Origin: a virus
Direction: 5' to 3' (one strand)
DNA length: 32,168 nucleotides
Virus record (IMG/VR): IMGVR_UViG_3300044984_001453
Coordinates: 1 to 32,168 of that record
Below the pieces are notes generated by a model that worked only from the letters and a program-made list of their open reading frames with translations, ran no database searches and was not told where the DNA came from. How positions within the stretch are numbered: position 1 is the first letter of the stretch; every line of letters begins with the position of its first letter. Positions 19,001-23,258 of the stretch are shown here, piece by piece. The translations under genes and the position numbers were made by a program.

Positions 19001-19197
19001 TCTGCTACAGGTTGCTCTGGCGTTTGTGCTACGGGAGTTTCTACAGGCTCATTTACTTTCGCAGGTTCTTGAGAAGTTGCGCTTAATGTATCCCAATTAG
19101 AAACCAAATAGTCTAATGCTTCTTCTTGGGTTGCGCCTTCTGGCGCTTCAATATCGTATTCTTTTCCGTCTGGTGCTGCGAAAGTAAAAATAGCCAT
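7051..19197 (-). CDS. Giant DarB-like polyvalent protein: helicase, adenine methylase, zincin
   Basis: A 4048-residue multidomain protein. Visible order: residues 1-46, a small domain (FTFAAPDGKEYDIEAPEGAT) also common at the N-terminus of phage internal proteins; 60-370, Gly/Ala-rich hydrophobic stretches that could insert in membrane; about 970-1055, two SAP-like motifs (second around SVKQLREMAQPLGV); about 1590-1660, the LNSG/DPEL/AGYHIEKGA segment frequent in polyvalent proteins; 1840-2450, SF2 helicase with Walker A GTGTGKT (1865-1871), DESQ (1952-1955), SAT (2077-2079) and motif VI QQEGRIFRVGQ (around 2369); 2480-2640, N6-adenine methylase with EPSAGHG (2507) and NPPF (2567-2570); 2900-3060, a zincin with HEILHH (2955-2960); 3100-3950, a polyvalent-associated region resembling LPD38 with LNPAF (3515-3519); and a C-terminal coiled coil. 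The ribosome binding site is AAGGA. P1 DarB, its relative, is packaged, injected and protects DNA from type I restriction. That role here is inferred. Confidence 0.88.
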   Translation of the reverse strand: MAIFTFAAPDGKEYDIEAPEGATQEEALDYLVSNWDTLSATSQEPAKVNEPVETPVAQTPEQPVAEQSDISFTDKAYQSAKETANVLMDYVVEPVRKRAYDQSLALSKGLIGVPEFITGIADIASSGEAGKYLEEKGIDYKAAKDYLTAQQSPEEQAAQKEIQSQDTFTDTLKSAVTNPSATVNTALESLPTSYVGGRIGGAVKALGGLGIASSFVAPAAGELVVGAGQQAEGTRQETETGLLTGKQSALAVAAGAGDAFLAGVGGVVAKKLGIADFDTLSNGTGSVDVANKSVLKQALGGVFTEGVLEELPQSAQEQILQNIALDKPDILEGVSNAAAIGLVTGGLMGGGYSLADMAAKNIQRQDKPQPEGTPIAESMLQGGLPTSEPTIPASDQTTSTLEEYKNIFRDENLTRKGNAPDTSAPVVDNETAATDIMGSDDPVATFNNVVEANTFGHDVVQTEAQTQANIQAATPVVEPIVEEPVKAKSDKLDATQESLDFIGQAVAQGGAELKGSMLYLPTGEKYSLNKAQRDHYTNLITPIEQAPEIPTAETPTVINLKDITKGDYIGEKNTIDAFNSIEAGDVLISYDGYRIPIKSVEKDENGNVIKLIPYVEAGVNGAETLSHYDFMDIMYPAPIYEPSRKNTSGWGTIEKNTFVDPNPVVNAPVNYEETQSKRNEFSANNPNIFAKYLINNDIKKALGEIENNTISKDDAMGIYNNAKSTGLLTSDTVKELSKVLTPVVQTPTEMGRSAFKAGIKAPVLDKEFNAQYIENAPNDESRRQALEEWNKAWHSENLKPTETPTADYETRNADRVTRIKEATTPEEAQSIYAEETSDNERHFEGTRKAEIAIKNTLNKLERESANKKREEAYAAGEWVFQFPTNSLSDANQMAKSMEKIEPKNEYRVVPWQNDGYLVQKRNIEAASTTPTDKTAYQNMTLDEYKASHPKPYRVSNRILKTDITQMSDADVLQQFNHEDLKTLATFIGASTSGTKTDLLNKVRTIQQNREMLKDKTSEELQGLSVKQLREMAQPLGVNKSYINKPQLIEQILKWREQSITGSQNKVAELNQASDVVKSVQAGNQDVDKLNIKRFANYLLPHVTAKTHPDLYPKVINAIAENDFTAPFNQTPSKVEALRDASTRATNPDESKKKADIANALESKYENISYTDVEKVKAQALPKQEVVYNKRSNQYFEDRVSRIKKEIANYEKRSALNPNDKRANLELPILNKELKDIGNQWFINNYGDEYKKEIYKAYNEATTNSEKEVAYKKITDFEDSLIVDEAFKNKKRQEQSTVQPVAEQAAVQPVAKKKPAANNLRAITGLEPIEVVIGKLGGINREIANREGFSDFKGRYFTKTSSQSFDGMAEILRGYDFDVSGGNDLVAQLRQSLDAKLFGIGQQVYTFQGLEHQMALEQVEEFKAFEAEQKELAKELLKVASGNPTTIDEIQAAETPKDFDQLLTNIVTLSEDEADDFWNSIGEENADQTTKDASIATIKENAPEILSTYTQQEVTQREEAQKAAEKEQAIKDAAAERKRQADNQVDSVVDEMLGRGMTTTKDIFAPERKPKEQASTKAAPSGNTVFTDDAAEKARAILKSKLGQLNSGLDPELMQAGITLAGYHIEKGARTFAAYANAMIEDLGTAVKPYLKSWYLAVKFDPRASNFDGMDDVTTIDKADIEAITKQPTQETENVPSTNKRVERYISNANAIDERDEQPIYDEADTDARIFGQTSEPVGSRGNIANSDSGDSISTALTGGEQSDNELYTGNEAGGTTVSATGNTDSGRTLDDSLKGMDVRRAGSNPITQLPSKAIKGSTPQPVEIKTADISNIKTEMPFLDDGQANDIAFAEKRFKDEKGVLFTNGTGTGKTFTGLGVMRRFVDQGKDNIIVVAPSQNILDSWIKAAKKFFKIDITLLKDKTDAGKGVVGTTYANFGDNDSLVDRDWDLIVTDESQYLMQNEQGDVTNALNQLRALTHHNLGFTFWFNRKNKELIAELEKVKAASYLDKFSIWDFKLESPKFRDASAYSAEIKIAYQDEIDRRKQYKDDKYSEYDKKRAEAKVEWDKMDDNTKVVLLSATPFAHESNIDYAEGYLFDYGDQESTGYNSGGAKEKYFMQHLGYRMRYNKLTQPDAKVDRSNMQRQFNETLKRSGAISARTLNVDYDYDRRFILTESAVGQRIDEALQWLADNDARDLAQIINKRFGGLERKFLLEAIKAKEVIPMIRDYLAAGKKVIVFHDYKVGGVKNPFGVQGINLADDATKQQYRQFQQAFPDLASGKALEGSMTTPIQRFQEEFGDDVMIYNGDSKTRIADVAKFNDDNSGKNLMLLQSASAKEGVSFHDTTGKHQRVLINIGLPTAPTTAIQQEGRIFRVGQKSDAIFRYVNTGTNWERWAFASTIAGRASAAENLALGEFARGLRDAFIDAFELSGSYPVGHEGEGKGGKEKDRAAAKAVTEMDKARSYYYAQQQKNARTKSAEGTDYFATPEPVGLVMTRLVDAKEGEKMLEPSAGHGAIARWFRPDAERTAIEPSSELNSRLALVFQDGDIKRQNFEELNIINKYDAIVMNPPFGTAGKTAIDHVAKAFGHLREGGRIVALIPEGQAIKRLEQFLYGKDAKDKMLNPDAHLIMSINLPDVTFKRAGTGVRTRIVVIEKSSTGNVPQSRNLDLSDIDNIEDLFTRMDAIEVMPRMTTNEQPFGADVETTLNEQGKKGKASKPKRDTSVTDPDAVIDYITKRGKAIKIKLRSDLTHDQAREIDKYTWAFTNPANGEKGFAIHEQYWKDLPPVAGKEKPLEDISIEPKKSNLETLSNLPPRYESNVPEQVKINARQKLIRLEKQLEAGKITDAGYRLGVQKVIDGLEMQRSARDVRQIEAGRRRGANWIIAKLRKGVADGTIPKEEADLTQWLLENNPQFANELGIGTSGKIEGRAAGTYNPVSKVITLFTNKNLSGTVAAHEILHHTETMMPQSVQDGVIKAWKKELDRTLKNTKDANVVRAINNMLRASTGDPEANKQMEKDFSNNVLNYDAHYQLLSPSEFWAVNGSRILQKQFEAKDSWISRAGQWLNKFVQKAKSILGLKSDNAVLKALSEIAKGNGDIVNVPMASEKVGTGGLLADIERNPDGSFNIPAESSFQFLRKWIQDDLLRIRVVMDRVREQGGKVDESNDVVLAMEAAGNIAANQLEKLKERYIQPLIDRMAKMNVNKDEIGLLLYAKGAPSRNAYIQSINPKFRKLGEGGSGMTDEQSAAIIKRYKETMGDKYAEFEKLTDDWQKIQNIVKNILVASGDISPEQAEEWDSISDYHVPMKGFEEVDEVTGKPRKSSRGNIGQGFSISGKFDRRALGRQSRANQIVENIVMNLERAVIRSSKMYVQSTLYKLVEDNPDINLWENEVTPMKPIMGKAKAQYVMYFHGSEIGVRDTLRDARRYVEAETARTGQEKREYEIVKVGGEPQVTLMRKPYDQNEEISYWRNGKQVRILVKDEEFVQAFNRLGDENIYSMFKTMAAYNRFLRHSYTILNPAFIIANGVMVDPLVGLYTNTARYGFKYASTVLAKTPMASLQIAKYMAKGSSGNAEWDKAIRLYYDNGGKSGAAFISSIEQKADDLNLAVLKSKMLDTKFYEYPLDKLKLMVVENKLANLLKYLGEVGETATRLSTFKVAIDNGKSPQEAAKIARNVTINFNRRGVVGRELGAMYLFLNASIQGTENLVDATINGEHKVQAAAMLSTYVTLGYLIALLGGDDGDDDLIPEEEKTRFLSVTLDEKTGLRVDWKLPYGLSFFKDMGTAIARIQLGGDPEKITNKLMSSFFNNFSYVNPMVSGEWNAKDLISGLIPTAGRIPFSINYNRNQWGKPIYPEDVYDTTIPDSEKEWSTTRGTMFADFAKWMNKVTGGTKVESGLIDISPESMKYTLNALTGSVGTQAYKFVNSLYTSSMNGEEMSVGKLPLVSNFVKEDTIDAYRRVYTTQRKEAEDINDKFKKYEKLADDAAIDKFVTRNQSMLDFYDETKSIIKDVKDLRKKQDEARIEGDKQLLKELENDEKELLIEYNYQYNRR

Positions 19198-19209
19198 TTG
19201 TTTAATTCC

Positions 19210-20610
19210 TTAAAGTGCTGGGCGTACTGCTTTTAATTTAAATGCTGATTTGTCTGGCGTTGCTGATGCAATTTTAGTCGCTTTATAGTTATCTACAAAA
19301 TCTAATAACCTTGCGTCTGGCTCAATCCCCACTGATTGCAATCTAGCTACTGATTCTCTAGCGCGAACATAGCTTTCTTCCATATCTTTAGGTGTAATAC
19401 TATCAGTTTCTTGCCACCATTTAGTTCCCTTTTTAACCGCGTCTTTCATAGCGCTTTTAACATCATTAGGTGCAAAACCGGATGCAATCATAGCGGCAGG
19501 ATCACCATTGGTGTTTCTATACACATCTTTATAAAACTCTGGCGCTACTCTATCTTTTTCAACGTTTGATATTTTACCGTTAGCATCTTTTTTAGCTTTA
19601 TAAAACTCTGCGGTAGGATCGGTTAGTTGCCATGTGCCACCAGCGGTTGACGTTGGGTTTTGAGCATTAACGCCTTTGTTACCGGATTCATGCTGTTTGA
19701 CTACACCACCGAAGATAATGTCATATTCTTTTTGTCTTGCCGGATCATCTGCTTTGAATGGAGCAGGTGACAATGATGTTTTGGTTTTATCCAACTCTAC
19801 AGTCACACCGCCATTTAGCTTAAATTCATTATAGGCTTTTGAGAAATTGGTAGATGTTTCAGCGTTCTTTTCTTTAGTATCACCCCATCCTTTTGATGCA
19901 AATGCTTCTGCTTCAGTGGCGCGGGTAAATGATGTACCTGCTTTTAAGTTAGCATACGCAACGGCTTTATTTTCCATTTCTTTGGGATCAACCGGTGTAA
20001 TGTTATTTGCCCAAATTTGTTGCTTGGTTCGAGGATCGTAAACACCTTGTACCTCATAGTGCGATTTACCATTATCGACGCTTACCACTTTAGATAATGT
20101 TTTTAGCTCGTTGGTGTTTTTACCGGATAATGCTGTAATCTGGTCTGTTATTATTGCTTTTTGTTCCGGTGTTGTTGCTGTAGATAATTGATTTTGTAAA
20201 TCAATTACCCTTTGTTTTTGCTCAATATCAATTTGTTTTTCTGCAATATTTTGTTCAGTTAACATTCCTGTTTTCTTTAGATTAGCAATTTCAATAGTGT
20301 TTTTCTGACCTGTCAACGTATTAGGGTCATTAGCCTCGCGTAGTTTACGTCGCTCATCTTCGAATTTAGCTTCTCGCTCTGTTGCACTATCAATGGCTTT
20401 CTGCGATTGCAATCTATCAAACTCAAAATCAGATCGCTCATTCTTTCTACCCTCTGACCTAATAGCCGCTTCTTCGATCCGTGCTTCACGCTCTGCATCT
20501 GCTTTTAACTTAGCTTCTTCTTCCATTGACCGTGATACTTTGTCCATGCCAAACTTCACTAAGCCTGTACCTGCACCAAGGAGGGCGCTTGTTAACATTC
20601 CATAAGCCAT
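19210..20610 (-). CDS. Internal virion protein with transglycosylase-like domain
   Basis: A 466-residue protein. Residues about 25-180 are a long charged coiled coil (Glu/Lys/Arg/Gln heptads, with NIAEKQIDIEQKQRVIDLQNQ). Around 300-340 there is a lysozyme/lytic-transglycosylase-like segment: QHESG with a candidate catalytic Glu at 308, then NAQNPTSTAGGTWQLTDPTAEF, which parallels the ESG...G..Q..P.T pattern of SLT domains. Later YRNTNGDPAAMIASGFAPND fits the rest of such a fold. The start uses ACCGGAGGAATG, an unusually strong ribosome binding site. It is 12 bases upstream of the polyvalent gene and 2 bases downstream of the 183-aa gene. It probably belongs to the ejected proteins that locally open peptidoglycan during DNA entry. 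The catalytic assignment is by pattern only. Confidence 0.78.
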   Translation of the reverse strand: MAYGMLTSALLGAGTGLVKFGMDKVSRSMEEEAKLKADAEREARIEEAAIRSEGRKNERSDFEFDRLQSQKAIDSATEREAKFEDERRKLREANDPNTLTGQKNTIEIANLKKTGMLTEQNIAEKQIDIEQKQRVIDLQNQLSTATTPEQKAIITDQITALSGKNTNELKTLSKVVSVDNGKSHYEVQGVYDPRTKQQIWANNITPVDPKEMENKAVAYANLKAGTSFTRATEAEAFASKGWGDTKEKNAETSTNFSKAYNEFKLNGGVTVELDKTKTSLSPAPFKADDPARQKEYDIIFGGVVKQHESGNKGVNAQNPTSTAGGTWQLTDPTAEFYKAKKDANGKISNVEKDRVAPEFYKDVYRNTNGDPAAMIASGFAPNDVKSAMKDAVKKGTKWWQETDSITPKDMEESYVRARESVARLQSVGIEPDARLLDFVDNYKATKIASATPDKSAFKLKAVRPAL

Positions 20611-20612
20611 GA

Positions 20613-21164
20613 TTACATTCCTCCGGTAGGTTTAGGTTGCTTGACTGCCTGCATCTTATTACCTAAGTAGTCTTGATGTGTCTGGTAGTCGTCAATCTCT
20701 TTCTTTCCTTGAGCGATAGCCTGCTTTAGCTGTTCGGGAGTGATACCCATCTTCTCGAATAACTTTTCGCTTGCCTGCTGTACAGTCTGTGAGATGATAT
20801 CGGGAGTGATTTCCATCTTTAATCCACGCTCTGCAAAGTCTAAAACGTGACAGATAACAGTTGTAGCACTATAGATAAGGACTTCAGCGCTCATTGTCCG
20901 TTTGCTTTGTTGATAGAGAAGCCACATCAAACCGGAAACGCCTGTACTGATTGTCTTAACTGGTGTGATCCGCGATTGCGGATTTTTCACTAGTTCCATA
21001 TTGGCATGAGTCTTAGGGTCGAACATCATTGTATCTGCCGCGGCTACTGCATTACTGTACTTCTTCTTATTTTCTGGCGATACCTTAGCATCGATATTAG
21101 CGACGATATCGATCAGCATTTGATTAGTCATGCCGCCTTTTGGTTTATCTGTTTTAGTTGCCAT
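20613..21164 (-). CDS. Probable internal or structural virion protein
   Basis: A 183-residue protein with no domain I can name. It has a basic N-terminus (MATKTDKPKGG), a central moderately hydrophobic helical part (SGLMWLLYQQSKRTMSAEVLIYSATTVICHVL, residues about 78-110) and a helical C-terminus with Gln/Lys (EQLKQAIAQGKKEIDDYQ). It is tightly spaced between two likely internal virion proteins (3 and 2 bases from the neighbouring frames), so co-translation and a shared role in the ejection apparatus are likely but unproven. Confidence 0.75.
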   Translation of the reverse strand: MATKTDKPKGGMTNQMLIDIVANIDAKVSPENKKKYSNAVAAADTMMFDPKTHANMELVKNPQSRITPVKTISTGVSGLMWLLYQQSKRTMSAEVLIYSATTVICHVLDFAERGLKMEITPDIISQTVQQASEKLFEKMGITPEQLKQAIAQGKKEIDDYQTHQDYLGNKMQAVKQPKPTGGM

Positions 21165-21167
21165 TGG

Positions 21168-22169
21168 TTACACCTTCACTACTAGATCTGGGTTTTTAGT
21201 GTAGTTGCCTACCTGTAGCGTGTTATTAGGCGACAATGTAAGCGGAGTATTCATATTTTTTAGCTGTGTGTTGCGCTGTGCCTGTTTGTATTCGTACGCC
21301 TGTTGCTGTGCCGCGTTAGCTTGATTCTCTTTGCCGGCTTGCATTCCACCGCTGACCACCGATCCGCCCATAAGTAAATAGTCTTTTGGTGTCATGTCAG
21401 ATATGAGTTTAGAGAAGTAGCCGGATGACCCACTGTTTGTTAAACTGGTGACAGGTGACATTGCCGCTTGCGTTCCATCCACTGCTAGTGCTTGAGCAGA
21501 ACTAAGTAAACCATTTGCGCCTGTGCCTGCCGCTTGTCCTAATTGCCCTGCTGCCTGCCCTAATTGACCGGTTGCCGCTGGTGCTACAAAGTTATTTAGT
21601 TGGCTGGTTACTGTATTCGCACCTGCCCCACCTTGTATTAAGGGGGAAGCATTGGCAGCCGCTGACATTTGACCTTGCGCGATTTGAGTCGTTCCAAGCA
21701 TTGAATTGATGCCTGCGCTTGCTGTCGCATTAGCCGCGTTGACCGCATTAGCTGATTCAATGCCGGCTGTGCCTAGTGCAAACTTGCCTCCAGCCGCTAA
21801 ACTTGCTACCGCACCGGATGCAAGGGAAGCAACGCCACCGGCTAAGCCTACAATTGCGCCTAGTTTCATCAGTGACTTATCACCTGTTACCATGCCGACC
21901 ACGCTCATTGCCGTGCCTGCTACTGCCGCAATTGTGCCGATTGCGCCTACTGTTGCGAGAGCCGCTGTGCCGATTGCCGCCATTGAGCCGACTGTTGCCG
22001 CTGTGCCGATTGCCACTGATGCCGCTGTGACTGCCGGAGCAATGAAGAAAGGCATTTCTTTGCGATTGAAAGGAGGAAGGTGCGGGTTACCAATCGGCAT
22101 ACCCATTTGATCCATTTGTTTACGGGAGATCATCTCTCCAGCTATAAAAGAGTTTTGTCTAATTGTCAT
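21168..22169 (-). CDS. Ala/Gly-rich hydrophobic internal virion protein
   Basis: A 333-residue protein and the first gene of the leftward operon. Residues about 40-135 are almost entirely Ala/Gly/Val/Ile/Thr (segments such as AAIGTAALATVGAIGTIAAVAG and SLASGAVASLAAGGKFALG), giving several potential membrane-inserting helices. A tandem 7-residue repeat, GQLGQAA twice, lies near residue 205. The C-terminal third is Gln/Asn-rich (QAGKENQANAAQQQAYEYKQ). This composition is typical of phage proteins ejected into the host envelope with the DNA. The start at 22167-22169 has GAGG inside the loop of a small hairpin (22172-22184). Confidence 0.8.
   Translation of the reverse strand: MTIRQNSFIAGEMISRKQMDQMGMPIGNPHLPPFNRKEMPFFIAPAVTAASVAIGTAATVGSMAAIGTAALATVGAIGTIAAVAGTAMSVVGMVTGDKSLMKLGAIVGLAGGVASLASGAVASLAAGGKFALGTAGIESANAVNAANATASAGINSMLGTTQIAQGQMSAAANASPLIQGGAGANTVTSQLNNFVAPAATGQLGQAAGQLGQAAGTGANGLLSSAQALAVDGTQAAMSPVTSLTNSGSSGYFSKLISDMTPKDYLLMGGSVVSGGMQAGKENQANAAQQQAYEYKQAQRNTQLKNMNTPLTLSPNNTLQVGNYTKNPDLVVKV
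21526..21568 (-). repeat. Two tandem 21-base coding repeats
   Basis: The sequence encodes GQLGQAA twice in a row. Both DNA copies contain CCTAATTG at equivalent positions, so the duplication is at DNA level rather than only at protein level. It is probably slippage in a low-complexity region. Confidence 0.6.
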
Positions 22170-22171
22170 AA

Positions 22172-22184
22172 CGTCCTCACGACG
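22172..22184 (-). promoter_or_regulatory. Small hairpin holding the ribosome binding site
   Basis: On the transcribed strand: CGTC-GTGAG-GACG, two bases before the ATG of the 333-aa protein. The loop and right stem carry GAGG, the presumed Shine-Dalgarno sequence, so folding could limit initiation. It belongs to the same hairpin family as 1366-1380, 4664-4676 and 4684-4698. Confidence 0.5.
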
Positions 22185-22213
22185 ATAAGAAGAAGTGTAA
22201 AGATATAAAGATT

Positions 22214-22244
22214 TTGCGCGATTGTATCATATCGATACTATAAT
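22214..22244 (+). promoter_or_regulatory. Candidate promoter of the 17-aa peptide gene
   Basis: A perfect TATAAT at 22239-22244 lies 33 bases before the small peptide ATG. The best -35 is TTGCGC at 22214-22219, with a long 19-base spacer. The two candidate divergent promoters share the same 35 bases, so use of one may exclude the other. Confidence 0.45.
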
Positions 22245-22248
22245 AGAA
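22221..22248 (-). promoter_or_regulatory. Candidate promoter of the virion operon
   Basis: On the minus strand TTCTAT (22243-22248) and TACAAT (22221-22226) are separated by 16 bases. The -10 matches 5 of 6 consensus bases and is preceded by TGA, an extended -10. The predicted start would give a leader of about 45 bases before the 333-aa gene, the first of the leftward operon. It overlaps the rightward candidate promoter. Assignment is by consensus only. Confidence 0.45.
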
Positions 22249-22276
22249 CTATGCTGTAAAAGAGGAGGTGATTATT

Positions 22277-22330
22277 ATGGCTATGAAGAAAGGCAAAGGC
22301 GGTAAAGGCGGTGGCGGTAAAAAATGCTAA
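22277..22330 (+). CDS. 17-residue Gly/Lys peptide with near-perfect ribosome binding site
   Basis: The frame reads MAMKKGKGGKGGGGKKC and stops at TAA. The reason to believe it is translated is the preceding AGAGGAGGTGAT, which matches the full 16S anti-Shine-Dalgarno sequence over about nine bases, 8 bases before the ATG. It is flanked by a TATAAT box and an intrinsic terminator (22367-22402), making a compact unit of about 150 bases. The peptide is extremely basic and flexible and ends in Cys; it could bind nucleic acid or act as a small structural peptide. I know of no named family. The transcript could also be mainly a small RNA. Confidence 0.6.
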   Translation: MAMKKGKGGKGGGGKKC

Positions 22331-22366
22331 GTAAGTTTGCCTAGCAAGTAAAACTAGTTTTAAGAG

Positions 22367-22402
22367 AAGCCTGTCGGGTTTAATATCCGACAGGCTTTTT
22401 TG
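22367..22402 (+). terminator. Intrinsic terminator after 17-aa peptide gene
   Basis: AAGCCTGTCGG at 22367-22377 and CCGACAGGCTT at 22387-22397 form an 11-bp stem with a 9-base loop, followed by a T run (22396-22401). It is a strong rho-independent terminator and separates the peptide unit from the small-gene array. Confidence 0.9.
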
Positions 22403-22483
22403 TGTCTGCAATTTAGCCGCATTAGCTGACCAGTTTTAAGGCTCGAAGGCAGTGAATGCGGGAGCTTGAAAGGCAATAAAGAA

Positions 22484-22513
22484 TTGATTTTAATCTTATA
22501 AAGTGCTTATAAA
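22484..22513 (+). promoter_or_regulatory. Candidate promoter upstream of small-gene array
   Basis: TTGATT (22484-22489) and TATAAA (22508-22513) with an 18-base spacer. AT-rich surroundings raise the chance of a false match. Confidence 0.35.
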
Positions 22514-22589
22514 TCAACATATTAGGAAAATATCAGATTTATTAAAAAATAATTTTAAATAATAAAGTTAATTAACTTAAATAATTTTA

Positions 22590-22618
22590 TTGATTAATTA
22601 AATTAGGTCGGATATTCT
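22590..22618 (+). promoter_or_regulatory. Second candidate promoter for small-gene array
   Basis: TTGATT (22590-22595) and TATTCT (22613-22618) with the ideal 17-base spacer, about 50 bases before the first gene of the array. Four of six matches in each box. Confidence 0.35.
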
Positions 22619-22674
22619 GTAATCCAGCCAAGAGCTGCGCGCCAAACATTTTTAAACTAAACCGGAGAGATATT

Positions 22675-22896
22675 ATGAAAGCAGACAAAAGTAAATGGGT
22701 TCAAAAAATTCACGATCACGCGATGGCGAGATATGAGAAAGGCTGGGATTGGATCATAGAATGCTACCCTCAAGAAGATGTTTTAGAGTTGTTAGATGAA
22801 ACAGTAACCACCTATGCTCAAGCAATAAAAGAGTTAGGTGAGTATGTAAAACTAAATAAAGAACAAGAATCAAATGTTTCGTGGGGAGAATGGTAA
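22675..22896 (+). CDS. Small hypothetical protein, first of array
   Basis: A 73-residue acidic protein (MKADKSKWVQKIHDHAMARYEKG...) with Trp/Tyr-rich helices (GWDWIIECYPQEDVLELLDE) and a C-terminal VSWGEW. The ribosome binding site is ACCGGAGAG, 8 bases before ATG, the motif shared through the array. No family recognised. The position, directly after the candidate promoters, suggests early expression. Small acidic early proteins often act on host factors, but that is speculation here. Confidence 0.8.
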   Translation: MKADKSKWVQKIHDHAMARYEKGWDWIIECYPQEDVLELLDETVTTYAQAIKELGEYVKLNKEQESNVSWGEW

Positions 22897-22898
22897 AA

Positions 22899-22953
22899 AT
22901 AGTTCAGCGTGTAACGGCTTGATTTAAGCCGTTATGCAGTGCGCTATTGCACT
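22899..22953 (+). ncRNA. Intergenic double-hairpin element, copy 1
   Basis: It begins with ATAGTTCAGCGTGTA and folds by eye into two hairpins that touch each other. Stem 1 is GTGTAACGGCTT (22909-22920) with AAGCCGTTATGC (22926-22937), 12 pairs including two G-U. Stem 2 is AGTGCG (22938-22943) with TGCACT (22948-22953) around a CTAT loop. It lies between two genes and ends 4 bases before ACCGGAGAG, the ribosome binding site of the next gene. A second copy at 24796-24851 keeps the architecture and loop while changing paired bases on both sides. Typed as RNA because of the covariation; no known family is claimed. Confidence 0.7.
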
Positions 22954-22972
22954 ACTTAACCGGAGAGAGAAA

Positions 22973-23227
22973 ATGAAAAAATTTAAAATAGCAGTAACTA
23001 ATATGGGTGGTTTTAACCAAGTTGGCAGAATCGCGGTCAGAGGCGACTTTGCTTCTGATGGCAAGATTAATGGAGGAGACTTCATTGCACATAAACGTGC
23101 TGATGCAGACCGACAAGCTAGAGACTGGGCAGACTGGAATTCGCAGTTTGATGATCAGCATGGTGTTGCCTTTCTGGTTTGCCGCAAAACCCCCCGCAAA
23201 GGGTGGGTAGTAGTAGCGCAGTTTTAA
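22973..23227 (+). CDS. Small hypothetical protein
   Basis: An 84-residue protein starting MKKFKIAVTNMGGFNQVGRIAVRGD. The start is fixed at the ATG at 22973, which follows ACCGGAGAGAG. An upstream in-frame ATG at 22934 lies inside the hairpin element and has no ribosome binding site. The sequence looks beta-rich with Arg/Asp-rich centre (HKRADADRQARDWADWNSQFDD) and ends in a strand, GWVVVAQF. No family recognised. Confidence 0.75.
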   Translation: MKKFKIAVTNMGGFNQVGRIAVRGDFASDGKINGGDFIAHKRADADRQARDWADWNSQFDDQHGVAFLVCRKTPRKGWVVVAQF

Positions 23228-23258
23228 CTTTATAGAACATAGTAAACCGGAGAACAAA

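Larger units (their letters stand above)
22403..22674. other. Non-coding spacer, very AT-rich in its right half
   Basis: No gene is visible in these 272 bases. The left part contains a 7-base inverted repeat, CCGCATT (22417-22423) and AATGCGG (22455-22461). From about 22520 to 22605 the sequence is almost pure A and T and holds a perfect 14-base palindrome, AAGTTAATTAACTT (22565-22578). The last 70 bases carry a weak hairpin (GGTCGGAT with ATCCAGCC, 22606-22629) and the ribosome binding site of the next gene. It probably houses the promoter or promoters for the array. Confidence 0.6.

Noticed and set aside
22934-22972. 13-codon extension of the 84-aa gene
   Set aside because: The upstream ATG is inside a stable hairpin and lacks a ribosome binding site; ACCGGAGAGAG supports the ATG at 22973.
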